NCBI GenBank assembly: GCA_029856615.1
Contig: JAHKLF010000025.1
Coordinates: 1 to 11,542 of the forward strand
Length of the DNA stretch: 11,542 nucleotides
Direction: 5' to 3'
DNA from: Candidatus Njordarchaeota archaeon
Lineage (GTDB): Archaea > Asgardarchaeota > Njordarchaeia > Njordarchaeales > Njordarchaeaceae
Positions 1 through 6,686 of the stretch are shown here, in pieces. The stretch's first letter is position 1. Every line of letters starts with the position of its first letter. Both the position numbers and the translations under genes were made by a program. Under the pieces are notes generated by a model, which searched no databases, was not told the DNA's origin, and was given only the letters and a program-made list of their open reading frames with translations.

Positions 1-177
1 TATCGCCATCTTAGTGAGGGCTGGTTATGTGGTGAGGAAAAGAACTTAGCTTTATGAGGCACGCAAAGATACGTGTTTGAAGCAATATGGTCTGTGTGGA
101 CAAAGAAAAAGTAATATAGCAAAATAATGATAATTGGTTAATCCTCATTTACTATTTACTTACGCCTCTTTATAAAC

Positions 178-768
178 CTACTTCTCCTTTTTATACAGTT
201 TAAAGGACGCTGCTAATATCCAGATAGCGCCGCATAGAGAAGATAGAAACTCTGGAATAGCTACTCCCGTTACTCCAAATGATTTCCAAGGAAAACTCCA
301 TATTATTATGCTGGCAATGAAGACTCCAATTGCGAGAAAACCGAGCATTCTTCCATTTTCATTTTTCCTTACATAAGGGATGCTGAATACAAAAATTCCG
401 ATTGGAAATAATACGAAGAACGCTACCGAAAAATAAAAATGTATTTCTCCGGCGGTCTCTGGGAATAAACCAATCCCGAATAATGCAATAGCACTCAAGA
501 ATAAAATCACAGCACCGATTTTCCTTATAATGCCTTTAAAATTATTTAGAAGGCCTATCGCGAATATAGATTCTAGGATTCCCGCGATCATTAATCCAGA
601 GTTAAATATTACATCTGATCCAGCATGCGCGCCGAGATCACTTAGAGCATTTTTATGCCACATGAACCACGGTGCATTTGCAATAGCGATAAAGATAAAA
701 GTATACGCAACTATAGGCGTTAAAAAACCACAGATATAAGTTATCTCTAACCTAAATTTATCCATCAT
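178..768 (-). CDS. DUF998-family multi-pass membrane protein
   Basis: Integral membrane protein of 196 residues with about six hydrophobic segments (roughly 9-31, 55-75, 83-102, 110-131, 141-160 and 172-190). The loop after the first segment (residues 38-64) has the arrangement I associate with DUF998: an H-x-N-x2-SDLG stretch, then a phenylalanine-asparagine pair and a glycine-rich start of the second helix. A second loop carries FPE (102-104) followed by a histidine (110). The family's biochemical role is unknown and none is assigned here. The start at 768 is supported by AGGGAG six bases upstream; a second ATG follows immediately, so the true start could be one codon later. The gene lies 72 bases downstream of the HMG-CoA reductase gene on the same strand. 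A T/A-rich stretch between them could hold its own promoter, so co-transcription is possible but not shown. Length is typical of the family and no truncation is visible. Confidence 0.75.
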   Translation of the reverse strand: MMDKFRLEITYICGFLTPIVAYTFIFIAIANAPWFMWHKNALSDLGAHAGSDVIFNSGLMIAGILESIFAIGLLNNFKGIIRKIGAVILFLSAIALFGIGLFPETAGEIHFYFSVAFFVLFPIGIFVFSIPYVRKNENGRMLGFLAIGVFIASIIIWSFPWKSFGVTGVAIPEFLSSLCGAIWILAASFKLYKKEK

Positions 769-840
769 TAAGAACTCCCTTCAAAACACAGAAGTCCAAA
801 AATAATAGTTTTAAAATTTAAGATAAAAGAATAAAGATGA

Positions 841-2130
841 CTATTCTTCAATAGGCTCTCCACGTTTGAGTTTTTCTATGATTTCCTGCGCAAAATCAAA
901 TCTTATTTTACCATGCTTAATCATTATTTCCGCAACCTTATCCACTAGATCGCCCGTAGCTCCAGCCATGACTGCAATATTTCTTGCATGCAACTTCATG
1001 TGACCCCTCTGAATACCCTCTGTAGCCAGTGCTCTTAATGCAGCCAAATTCTGTGCTAGTCCAACAGCCCCTATGACTTCCGCTAATTCCTTAGCAGTTT
1101 TGACGCCTAAAATCTTAAGGCAAAGTTTTGCCATCGGATGAACCTTCGTTGCTCCTCCAACAATTCCAATAGCTAATGGCATTTCGAGAGTACCCACTAG
1201 GTCCCCATTTTCGTTTTTCTCCCACACACTTAAGGGTTTATAAACACCCCATCTAGCTGCATATGAGTGCGCTCCCGCTTCAACAGCTCTCCAATCATTT
1301 CCAGTTGCTATAACTACAGCGTCTACTCCATTCATTATTCCCTTATTATGAGTAGCTGCTCTGTAAGGGTCAGCATCAGCAAAAGCCCAAGCTATCACTA
1401 TACCATCTACTACTTCTTCACCACCTAGCACATCTTTGGGTACAATACACCTCGCTCTTACCAATCTTTTATCTGCCAAGTTGGAGATTATTCTTAGGTA
1501 AACTCTTCCACCGGTTATTTTCTCTATGTAAGGTGCTACAGCTTCAGCCATCGTATTTACTGCATTCGCTCCCATAGCATCCTTAACATCTACTAATAGG
1601 TGAGTTATAACCATTGGGCCAACCGCAGAGTGAATTACTCTCACTTCTAAGTCTTTTGCTCCTCCTCCCAATTTGACTAGTATGGGATCTTGATCATTTG
1701 CGATTTTTAGAATCTCATCCTTATGCTCAATTATCTTCATTTTTGCTCCATATGGGTCTCTAACTTTTGTCAACTGAATTTGCCCTATCATTATCGATTC
1801 TGTAGCTGTAGAAGTTATTCCTCCACCAGCTCTACATAGTTTTGCTGCATGACTTGCAGCTGCAACTACCGAAGTTTCCTCTATTGCCATTGGCACTAAG
1901 TAATCCTTTCCATTGATTAAAAAGTTAGTTGCAATGCCGAGGGGAAGAGGAAATGTACCAACTACGTTTTCTATCATAATTTCGGCCGTCTTTAAATCAA
2001 GTGCACCTACTTTTTTAAGGAGCTCAATTTCTTCATCTGTCAGACCAGCGAATTCTTTTAGGATTCTAACCCTTTCTTCGATCGGAAGATTATAGAAACC
2101 GGGAATTCGAGAAGTCTTTGCTTTGCTCAT
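841..2130 (-). CDS. hmgA: Hydroxymethylglutaryl-CoA reductase, class II
   Basis: Catalyses the reduction of HMG-CoA to mevalonate, the committed step to the isoprenoid chains of archaeal ether lipids; soluble. The 429-residue length and sequence match the class II (Pseudomonas mevalonii-like, 428 residues) enzymes, not the class I form of most archaea. Visible signatures are ENVVGTFPLPLG (54-65), the catalytic glutamate in IEETS (84/85), DAMGANAVNTM (184-194), THNKGIMNG with catalytic Lys263, ATGNDWR with Asp279, and the C-terminal flap GHMKLHARN with His381. An aspartate at 148 aligns, by eye, with Asp146 of the P. mevalonii enzyme, which favours NADH; NADH use is therefore inferred. Class II enzymes often act catabolically in bacteria but are biosynthetic in archaea that have only this form. 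The ATG at 2130 is supported by GGTG seven bases upstream and a clear TATA box. All catalytic residues are present. Confidence 0.95.
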   Translation of the reverse strand: MSKAKTSRIPGFYNLPIEERVRILKEFAGLTDEEIELLKKVGALDLKTAEIMIENVVGTFPLPLGIATNFLINGKDYLVPMAIEETSVVAAASHAAKLCRAGGGITSTATESIMIGQIQLTKVRDPYGAKMKIIEHKDEILKIANDQDPILVKLGGGAKDLEVRVIHSAVGPMVITHLLVDVKDAMGANAVNTMAEAVAPYIEKITGGRVYLRIISNLADKRLVRARCIVPKDVLGGEEVVDGIVIAWAFADADPYRAATHNKGIMNGVDAVVIATGNDWRAVEAGAHSYAARWGVYKPLSVWEKNENGDLVGTLEMPLAIGIVGGATKVHPMAKLCLKILGVKTAKELAEVIGAVGLAQNLAALRALATEGIQRGHMKLHARNIAVMAGATGDLVDKVAEIMIKHGKIRFDFAQEIIEKLKRGEPIEE

Positions 2131-2174
2131 TCTGTCACACCGTTTTTAAGAATTACTCAGAAATAATATATCGG

Positions 2175-2185
2175 ATTATATAAAT
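2175..2185 (-). promoter_or_regulatory. TATA box of the HMG-CoA reductase gene
   Basis: Read on the minus strand this is ATTTATATAAT, close to the archaeal TATA consensus. Its centre is about 50 bases upstream of the ATG at 2130. With the usual 25-base spacing transcription would start near 2155, giving a leader of about 25 bases that includes the GGTG ribosome-binding core at 2138-2141. A preceding purine-rich AAG could be part of a BRE element. The start site is inferred, not observed. Confidence 0.6.
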
Positions 2186-2244
2186 CTTAGCACCCATTTA
2201 AGAGAATATGATTTAGGATTTAGAATTCTTTCGATACTATATGT

Positions 2245-2266
2245 TATAAGAATATAAAAATCTTAA
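2245..2266 (-). terminator. T-rich probable terminator after the RPA-like gene
   Basis: On the minus strand, shortly after the stop codon at 2281, the sequence runs AGATTTTTATATTCTT. Archaeal termination commonly needs only such T-rich tracts. No hairpin precedes it. Together with the strong TATA box further downstream it suggests that the RPA-like and HMG-CoA reductase genes are separate transcription units. Confidence 0.3.
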
Positions 2267-2280
2267 CAACTCACTTGTAT

Positions 2281-3129
2281 TTACTCACCCATCTTTACAA
2301 CTTCCTCGCTCGAAACCCAGTATATCTTCTGTATCTGTAATTCCTCATTCTTGAAATACCCCTTCAAAACTACTAATTTATCCATTAGAGAAGGTTCTGG
2401 CGGATCTCCAAAAAATACCGCGGGATAAGTACCGCTTCTGTCACTTACAATATATCTCCACACCTTTCTGACTTCTGGTTCTACTTCGCCATGTTCTGGA
2501 CAAATCCACTCTGAATCTATTAGATCGAGACCTCTTCCGCATATTGGGCATGAGAAGTATTCTGACGTGCTCTCATCGATTACTAATACTTTTACAACAT
2601 AGGTTCCTCTATTCTCTTTCATAAACTTAAGTGACGCAGCCCAGGCTGGTGCTAGATCTGTTATTGGTGGTAACTTAGAGTCCTCTAAAATGTCAATTAT
2701 CGAATCCTCCGTAGCTTTAATTAGAGTATACTTCCTTAGCTTTGCTTTTGTGTACTTTCTGATCCTTAAAACTTTATCATCTGATTGTCTAAGTAAGTTA
2801 ACGTGATTATCACCAAATGCTACACAAGGGATTCGTTCTTCTTCGTTTACTAGGGTAAAGAGTACATATGGCGTCTCTCCTCGCGGGCTTCTAGATTTTT
2901 TAACCGGCCCCACCTCTATCAATCTTCCAATTATTGGAGGATAAGCCACTTGACTCGTATCTATTCCTAGATTTCTAGCAACTATTAACGCGGCTGCTCG
3001 TTTCGTGAGGAAAGATCTCGCTTTATTATATACATCTTCTACTAGTTTATCGAATTCCTCGCGAGTAATACTTGTGATGTTTCTCTTAACCAATTCCCAT
3101 ATATCTTCATACTCCTCCTGAGATGACAT
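2281..3129 (-). CDS. RPA-like single-stranded DNA-binding protein with zinc ribbon
   Basis: Probable replication protein A-family protein that coats single-stranded DNA in replication and repair. The 282 residues read as three parts. A helical N-terminal region (about 20-56) ends in the alanine/valine-rich ARNLGID stretch typical of archaeal RPA N-termini. A first OB-fold-like segment spans about 62-145. A second (about 175-275) is interrupted by a zinc ribbon with ligands Cys194, Cys197, Cys210 and His213 (CPIC, then CPEH). The GEVEP stretch just after the ribbon and the following beta-rich stretch with AVFFGD also suit an RPA C-terminal OB fold. Assignment to RPA rather than another OB-fold/zinc-ribbon protein rests on this architecture, not on a close match. 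Start at 3129 is backed by GGTG seven bases upstream. The upstream neighbour on the same strand, 108 bases away, is an XPB-like helicase, which fits a DNA-repair context. Confidence 0.8.
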   Translation of the reverse strand: MSSQEEYEDIWELVKRNITSITREEFDKLVEDVYNKARSFLTKRAAALIVARNLGIDTSQVAYPPIIGRLIEVGPVKKSRSPRGETPYVLFTLVNEEERIPCVAFGDNHVNLLRQSDDKVLRIRKYTKAKLRKYTLIKATEDSIIDILEDSKLPPITDLAPAWAASLKFMKENRGTYVVKVLVIDESTSEYFSCPICGRGLDLIDSEWICPEHGEVEPEVRKVWRYIVSDRSGTYPAVFFGDPPEPSLMDKLVVLKGYFKNEELQIQKIYWVSSEEVVKMGE

Positions 3130-3153
3130 GATAAGACACCATAAGGATAACTC

Positions 3154-3167
3154 TATTAAAATTTAAA
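3154..3167 (-). promoter_or_regulatory. Possible TATA box of the RPA-like gene
   Basis: The minus strand reads GTTTAAATTTTAAT about 30 bases upstream of the ATG at 3129. If used, transcription would begin about 5-10 bases before the start codon, at or inside the GGTG at 3137-3140, giving a very short leader. The A/T-rich background makes this a weak call. Confidence 0.35.
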
Positions 3168-3207
3168 CAATAACCACATATAATGTTTTGCCTTAACGTC
3201 ATACTGA

Positions 3208-3222
3208 ATGTAAAAAACAAGC
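3208..3222 (-). terminator. T-run terminator after the XPB-like helicase gene
   Basis: About 20 bases past the stop codon at 3238 the minus strand has TTGTTTTTTACA, with six consecutive T residues. This is the expected form of an archaeal intrinsic terminator. No stem precedes it. Confidence 0.35.
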
Positions 3223-3237
3223 AATTAATTTTGGATA

Positions 3238-5229
3238 TCAATCTATTCTATGGAGTATATCGTATCTTATTACCCGAAAAGCTCTTACGCCAAAGTTCTT
3301 ATATATGAAATCTTCAATTCCCAAAACTAGATCACGAGCTCTACGAGCCTTGCTTATACCCTCCTCAATAGTGTTCCTCGTAACAATTTCGTATACCCAT
3401 GCTAACTTACTTGGCCCGCCCCTTAAGACTCTTCCAACTCGTTGTATGAATTCTCTTACTTGTTTTGTGCCTCCAGCAATAATTGCAACAGACGCGTCTC
3501 CAACGTCAAGACCTTCTTCTCCTTTTTTAACTAATACTAACGCTCTAATATGCCCCTCAATAAAACTCTTAGTTATACTTTTTTCCTCTATTTCTGATGT
3601 TTTTGCCGTAAGTACAGCTACTGGTATTATATCTTTTATTGATGTAGCTATCATTTCAGCGAATTTTATACTGCCAGTGAATATGAATATCTTCTCATCC
3701 CTATGCTTTTGCACAATCTCTCTAATAACGCGGATTTTTTCTGGATTATCTCTCGCAATTTCAATGAGCTTATTTATCCTCTGTTTTTTCTCTAATGGTG
3801 TTCTAGCTAGATCTACCTCCCGAGCCAATTTCTCATACATACCATGCAGTTCGGGAGAAAGAGGTACTAATATCTTCCTGACAGCTAAAGGCGCTAGGAA
3901 CCCTCTCCTAACCAGATCCGCGTAGGAAATCTCGTAGACTATTTTACCCGATAACTTAAATAACAGAATTTCATTTTTATCATGTCTCTTAGGTGTTGCG
4001 GATAAAGCCATTCTATATGGAGATAAAAGATATAACGCTACTTCCTTAAATGTTTTAGCTGGGACATGATGCCCCTCGTCAAAAACAACGAATGAGAATT
4101 TATCAGCAATCTTGTCAATATATCGCACTCCTGATTGATAAGTTGCAATAGTTATCTCCTTAATGATCCGTTCACCCGCTCCTAGTATTCCGATTTTCTC
4201 TTTTGGAATATCTAAAAACTTGGATACTCTATCCCTCCATTGCCATAATAGTAGCTTATTGGGCACAAATATTATTGTGGGTACTCGCAATTCAGCGATT
4301 GCCCCTAATGCGACGTGCGTCTTCCCACCACCAGTGGGTATCACTATGGTACCCATTTTTTTCGCTTTAATCCAAGATGATATCGCCTCTTCCTGATGCG
4401 GATATAGTGTGAAATTCTTTCGAATACGTACTTTCAATTGCGCTGGTATGTCGAATTCTATCTTTGCGTTGAATCCATACTTACTTAACACACCATAAAG
4501 TCGGGATAAAGCATAGGAGGGAAGCATAATTACAATTTCATTGCGTTTATATTGTACTTTATATAATTTTTCTTCTTTAAGAACTGGTTCTTCGGATGAT
4601 GGATCAGGTACGTAATATTTAATTGTACCTAATTCCTTTATCTCCTCAATAAGACCTTCTTGAGAGAATTTTGGAATTCTTATCTCAATAAATTTAACTC
4701 CATATCTAGAGATTCTTGCAAGTTTTTCTGACGGTTGCTTTTCAAGAAATTCTTTGATTACATCTTTAAAAGATGAGGGGACACTTGGGTCTTCTACTAT
4801 CTTTTGCAATTTTACAATATCATGGTACGGGATAGAAATATAAGGAGCTTCCACTCTTCCGATTTCTGGATTCTCGATAACCCTTATTTTAAATTCTCCT
4901 CCTATTTGTTTAGCCAATTCGATGGGATTAGCGTTGATTGAAAGAAATAAAATTTCGTTCTCTTCCATTATTGTTCTATCTACTTTTTCTGATATTGTAT
5001 TCAGAAGAGATGAAAGATCATTAATAAAATCTCCATCTGCTTTTGCATTTCTCAATTTCTCTATTAATTCATCTTTAAATGCTAGCGCACGCCAATCTAA
5101 TTTATGGTATCCATCTACTAATCCAGAAGAAAAACGCTTCAATAAGTTGTTAATCTTTAAGAAGATATGTATTGGTAAATCCTCTGATATTATCTTATAT
5201 TTGCCAATAGTTAATTTTATCTGCGGCAT
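3238..5229 (-). CDS. XPB/Rad25-like superfamily 2 DNA helicase
   Basis: ATP-dependent DNA translocase of helicase superfamily 2, nearest in layout to archaeal XPB, acting in repair or promoter opening. The helicase core occupies about residues 272-615: a Q-like LYPHQEEA (275-282), Walker A PTGGGKT (298-304), Walker B DEGHH (384-388), SATP (410-413), motif IV IFTGS (516-520), motif V EEGLDVGDA (571-579) and motif VI QRVGRVLR (596-603). Where XPB proteins carry the RED motif just after motif III, this one has Arg-His-Asp (415-417). About 270 residues precede the core, much more than in short euryarchaeal XPB; I recognise no domain there. No Bax1 nuclease gene, the frequent partner of archaeal XPB, is adjacent; the next gene downstream encodes an RPA-like protein. 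Start at 5229 is an ATG after GGGCGTGA, a weak ribosome-binding site. Helicase identity is firm; XPB subfamily is likely. Confidence 0.88.
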   Translation of the reverse strand: MPQIKLTIGKYKIISEDLPIHIFLKINNLLKRFSSGLVDGYHKLDWRALAFKDELIEKLRNAKADGDFINDLSSLLNTISEKVDRTIMEENEILFLSINANPIELAKQIGGEFKIRVIENPEIGRVEAPYISIPYHDIVKLQKIVEDPSVPSSFKDVIKEFLEKQPSEKLARISRYGVKFIEIRIPKFSQEGLIEEIKELGTIKYYVPDPSSEEPVLKEEKLYKVQYKRNEIVIMLPSYALSRLYGVLSKYGFNAKIEFDIPAQLKVRIRKNFTLYPHQEEAISSWIKAKKMGTIVIPTGGGKTHVALGAIAELRVPTIIFVPNKLLLWQWRDRVSKFLDIPKEKIGILGAGERIIKEITIATYQSGVRYIDKIADKFSFVVFDEGHHVPAKTFKEVALYLLSPYRMALSATPKRHDKNEILLFKLSGKIVYEISYADLVRRGFLAPLAVRKILVPLSPELHGMYEKLAREVDLARTPLEKKQRINKLIEIARDNPEKIRVIREIVQKHRDEKIFIFTGSIKFAEMIATSIKDIIPVAVLTAKTSEIEEKSITKSFIEGHIRALVLVKKGEEGLDVGDASVAIIAGGTKQVREFIQRVGRVLRGGPSKLAWVYEIVTRNTIEEGISKARRARDLVLGIEDFIYKNFGVRAFRVIRYDILHRID

Positions 5230-5291
5230 TCTTCACGCCCTTGTTTGTATAATGCGTTAAAAATTCTAGTTGTAGATACCTTGTTCTAAAA

Positions 5292-5330
5292 TTAGTCACT
5301 CTATTAATAATGAGTAGCTTTTTAGTTACT
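5292..5330 (+). repeat. Imperfect 9-bp direct repeat upstream of the aldolase promoter
   Basis: TTAGTCACT (5292-5300) recurs as TTAGTTACT (5322-5330), eight of nine bases identical and 30 bases apart. Between them lies an imperfect dyad running from ACTC to GAGT (5298-5315). The block ends directly at the likely TATA box. It could hold regulator sites; chance in A/T-rich DNA is not excluded. Confidence 0.3.
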
Positions 5331-5338
5331 AAATATAG
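5329..5338 (+). promoter_or_regulatory. Possible TATA box of the DapA-family gene
   Basis: CTAAATATAG resembles an archaeal TATA element. Transcription would begin near 5358-5362, leaving a leader of about 40 bases ahead of the TTG start at 5404 and including the AAGGTG ribosome-binding site. Confidence 0.4.
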
Positions 5339-5390
5339 AGCATATTCTGAAAAAAGACTAAAGCAACATGGTTATATGAATTCTATCATT

Positions 5391-5396
5391 AAGGTG
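5391..5396 (+). promoter_or_regulatory. Ribosome-binding site that fixes a TTG start
   Basis: AAGGTG lies seven bases before the TTG at 5404. It uses the same GGTG core and spacing seen before the ATG starts of the HMG-CoA reductase and RPA-like genes, which supports initiation at TTG. Confidence 0.6.
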
Positions 5397-5403
5397 TTGC
5401 ATT

Positions 5404-6306
5404 TTGCAAGCCAAATTTTACGGTGTTATAGTCCCGATGATTACTCCTTTTAATGATGATTACTCCGTAGACTTCAATGCTATTGAATGGCTTGTTAATA
5501 TGCTCGTTAGTAAAGGTGTTCATGGAATATTTCCTTATTCGACTACCGGAGAATTCGTTCACTTAAAACCCGAAGAGGGAGTAAAACTTGTTGAGAAAGT
5601 CCTAGAATTTGCTAGGGGAAAGACAAAAATTATTCCGGGAATTAGTGCTAACACTACTCTAATATCGATAGAATTAGGTCAAAGAATGTGCGACTTAGGG
5701 GTTGATGGAGTAATCGTCACCCCACCATACTTCTTTAAGCTAAATGATGCTACCATGTACGAACATTTTTCAATGATTGCAGAAAAAGTTGATCTGCCTA
5801 TAATTGTATACAATATTCCGGCTGCAACTGGTAATCCCATACCCGTGCATATTTATGAGAAATTAGCTTCTGAGTATAATAATATCGCTGGTGCAAAAAT
5901 CACATATGATAGTACTGCCTATATGCGAAATTTAATTACAACAATTAAACCACTCAGAAAAGATTTTGCTATCCTTACTGGATTAGATGACCACCTCTTG
6001 AATACGTTGATTCTAGGTGGTGATGGTGGAATCATGGCATGTGCAAACTTTGCTCCCGAAATACACCTAAATTTGTATAAAGCTTTCAATGAAGGAAAGA
6101 TATCTGAGGCAATAGAATGGCATAAGAAGCTAGCTCAATTGACTCAAATCTATAATTTCGCAACATCTTTTCCCTCAGCAATAAAGACAGTATTCAAGTT
6201 ATTAAAAGCTCCTATTAAACCGATATCTCGTCCTCCTTTGCTACAAGAACCGCCAGAAATAGAGATGAAAATAAGAGAGATTTTACAAAAAGTCGGCATT
6301 CTATAA
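5404..6306 (+). CDS. DapA/NAL-family Schiff-base aldolase or synthase
   Basis: Class I pyruvate-type aldolase of the dihydrodipicolinate synthase/N-acetylneuraminate lyase superfamily: a 300-residue TIM barrel of standard length. Seen are the STTGE loop (46-50), the barrel strand ending YNIPAATG (136-143) with the catalytic tyrosine 136, and the Schiff-base lysine 165 in GAKIT. The arginine that binds the substrate carboxylate in true DapA (Arg138 in E. coli) is replaced by alanine 141. The resulting A-T-G ending resembles 2-keto-3-deoxygluconate aldolases such as Sulfolobus KdgA. Lysine biosynthesis is therefore doubtful; a 2-oxo-acid sugar aldolase is a better guess, with substrate open. 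No lysine or sugar-catabolism genes are adjacent. The TTG start is chosen because AAGGTG precedes it by seven bases and the translated N-terminus begins at the right place for the first barrel strand. The gene stands alone and converges on the next one. Confidence 0.85.
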   Translation: MQAKFYGVIVPMITPFNDDYSVDFNAIEWLVNMLVSKGVHGIFPYSTTGEFVHLKPEEGVKLVEKVLEFARGKTKIIPGISANTTLISIELGQRMCDLGVDGVIVTPPYFFKLNDATMYEHFSMIAEKVDLPIIVYNIPAATGNPIPVHIYEKLASEYNNIAGAKITYDSTAYMRNLITTIKPLRKDFAILTGLDDHLLNTLILGGDGGIMACANFAPEIHLNLYKAFNEGKISEAIEWHKKLAQLTQIYNFATSFPSAIKTVFKLLKAPIKPISRPPLLQEPPEIEMKIREILQKVGIL

Positions 6307-6336
6307 CTTTTTGTTGATTTTAGATACCTCATTTAC

Positions 6337-6546
6337 TTATGATTTTTTCTCAGCTACTGCATCAGCTAGTCGAGAGAGAGTTTCAAGAATATCCTCAATA
6401 CGATCAGCGAAATATACAAGAGCATCAAAACCTCGCGCAATGACACATTCTCCATCTCTAAAGAACATGCAACTTGGATCACATAGATAGATTTCTTCAC
6501 CAGCTGCAGATAATAGTGGGCATATTTTTTCTCTTCTTTTTGACAT
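6337..6546 (-). CDS. Four-cysteine mini-protein, function unknown
   Basis: A 69-residue protein that I do not recognise as a named family. The first half has four cysteines at 9, 22, 26 and 34, spaced C-x12-C-x3-C-x7-C, suited to one zinc ion or an iron-sulfur cluster. Two of them sit in a CDPSCMFF segment. The second half (about 37-64) is a predicted amphipathic helix that could mediate pairing. Similar short proteins with a C-P-L start and a cysteine-aromatic core are familiar to me from archaeal and phage genomes, without assigned function; this is recollection, not a search. The ATG at 6546 follows GAGAGGAC, with a reasonable ribosome-binding GAGG. It is divergent from FEN-1 with 140 bases between starts, and converges with the aldolase gene at a 30-base gap. 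A real gene is likely, given its start signal, its compact cysteine motif and the lack of a competing gene. Confidence 0.6.
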   Translation of the reverse strand: MSKRREKICPLLSAAGEEIYLCDPSCMFFRDGECVIARGFDALVYFADRIEDILETLSRLADAVAEKKS

Positions 6547-6592
6547 TTTGGGTCCTCTCTGCCAGTATGTATTGTCTAAAAACTTACCGTTG

Positions 6593-6606
6593 TTCTATAT
6601 TTAAAT
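6593..6606 (-). promoter_or_regulatory. Possible TATA box of the four-cysteine gene
   Basis: The minus strand reads AATTTAAATATAG about 53 bases upstream of the ATG at 6546. This would place transcription start near 6574 and a leader of about 28 bases. The same A/T-rich patch could in principle also serve the divergent FEN-1 gene. Confidence 0.4.
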
Positions 6607-6620
6607 TATTACATGTGAGA

Positions 6621-6658
6621 AATATCTATTAATTGGATACGAGTTCTCAATAGATATT
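6621..6658. repeat. Perfect 10-bp inverted repeat upstream of FEN-1
   Basis: AATATCTATT (6621-6630) and its exact complement AATAGATATT (6649-6658) flank an 18-base spacer, with arm centres 28 bases apart. It lies between the divergent four-cysteine and FEN-1 genes, 29 bases before the FEN-1 start. It could be a dimeric operator covering the promoter or, if transcribed, a hairpin in the leader. No regulator can be named. Confidence 0.5.
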
Positions 6659-6676
6659 ATAGTATTATGGCAATGC

Positions 6677-6680
6677 GGTG
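6677..6680 (+). promoter_or_regulatory. GGTG ribosome-binding core of FEN-1
   Basis: GGTG lies six bases before the TTG at 6687. The GTG inside it (6678-6680) is itself an in-frame possible start, but using it would leave no ribosome-binding site and would add three residues before the conserved FEN-1 N-terminus. Confidence 0.55.
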
Positions 6681-6686
6681 CCAGCA

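Noticed and set aside
1..49. Possible 3' end of a plus-strand gene (frame from base 2 gives 15 hydrophobic/basic residues then TAG).
   Set aside because: Too short to recognise; another frame is open equally far to base 57, so no coding frame can be chosen.
147..160. Tandem heptamer ATTTACT-ATTTACT.
   Set aside because: Two copies of a low-complexity A/T-rich word; no context to give it meaning.
178..768. Membrane protein considered as an intramembrane protease or lipid-modifying enzyme linked to the HMG-CoA reductase gene.
   Set aside because: No catalytic motif is visible and adjacency with a 72-base gap is not enough to claim a functional link.
3305..3925. 206-residue open frame on the plus strand.
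   Set aside because: Antisense shadow of the XPB-like helicase; serine/leucine-rich composition without motifs.
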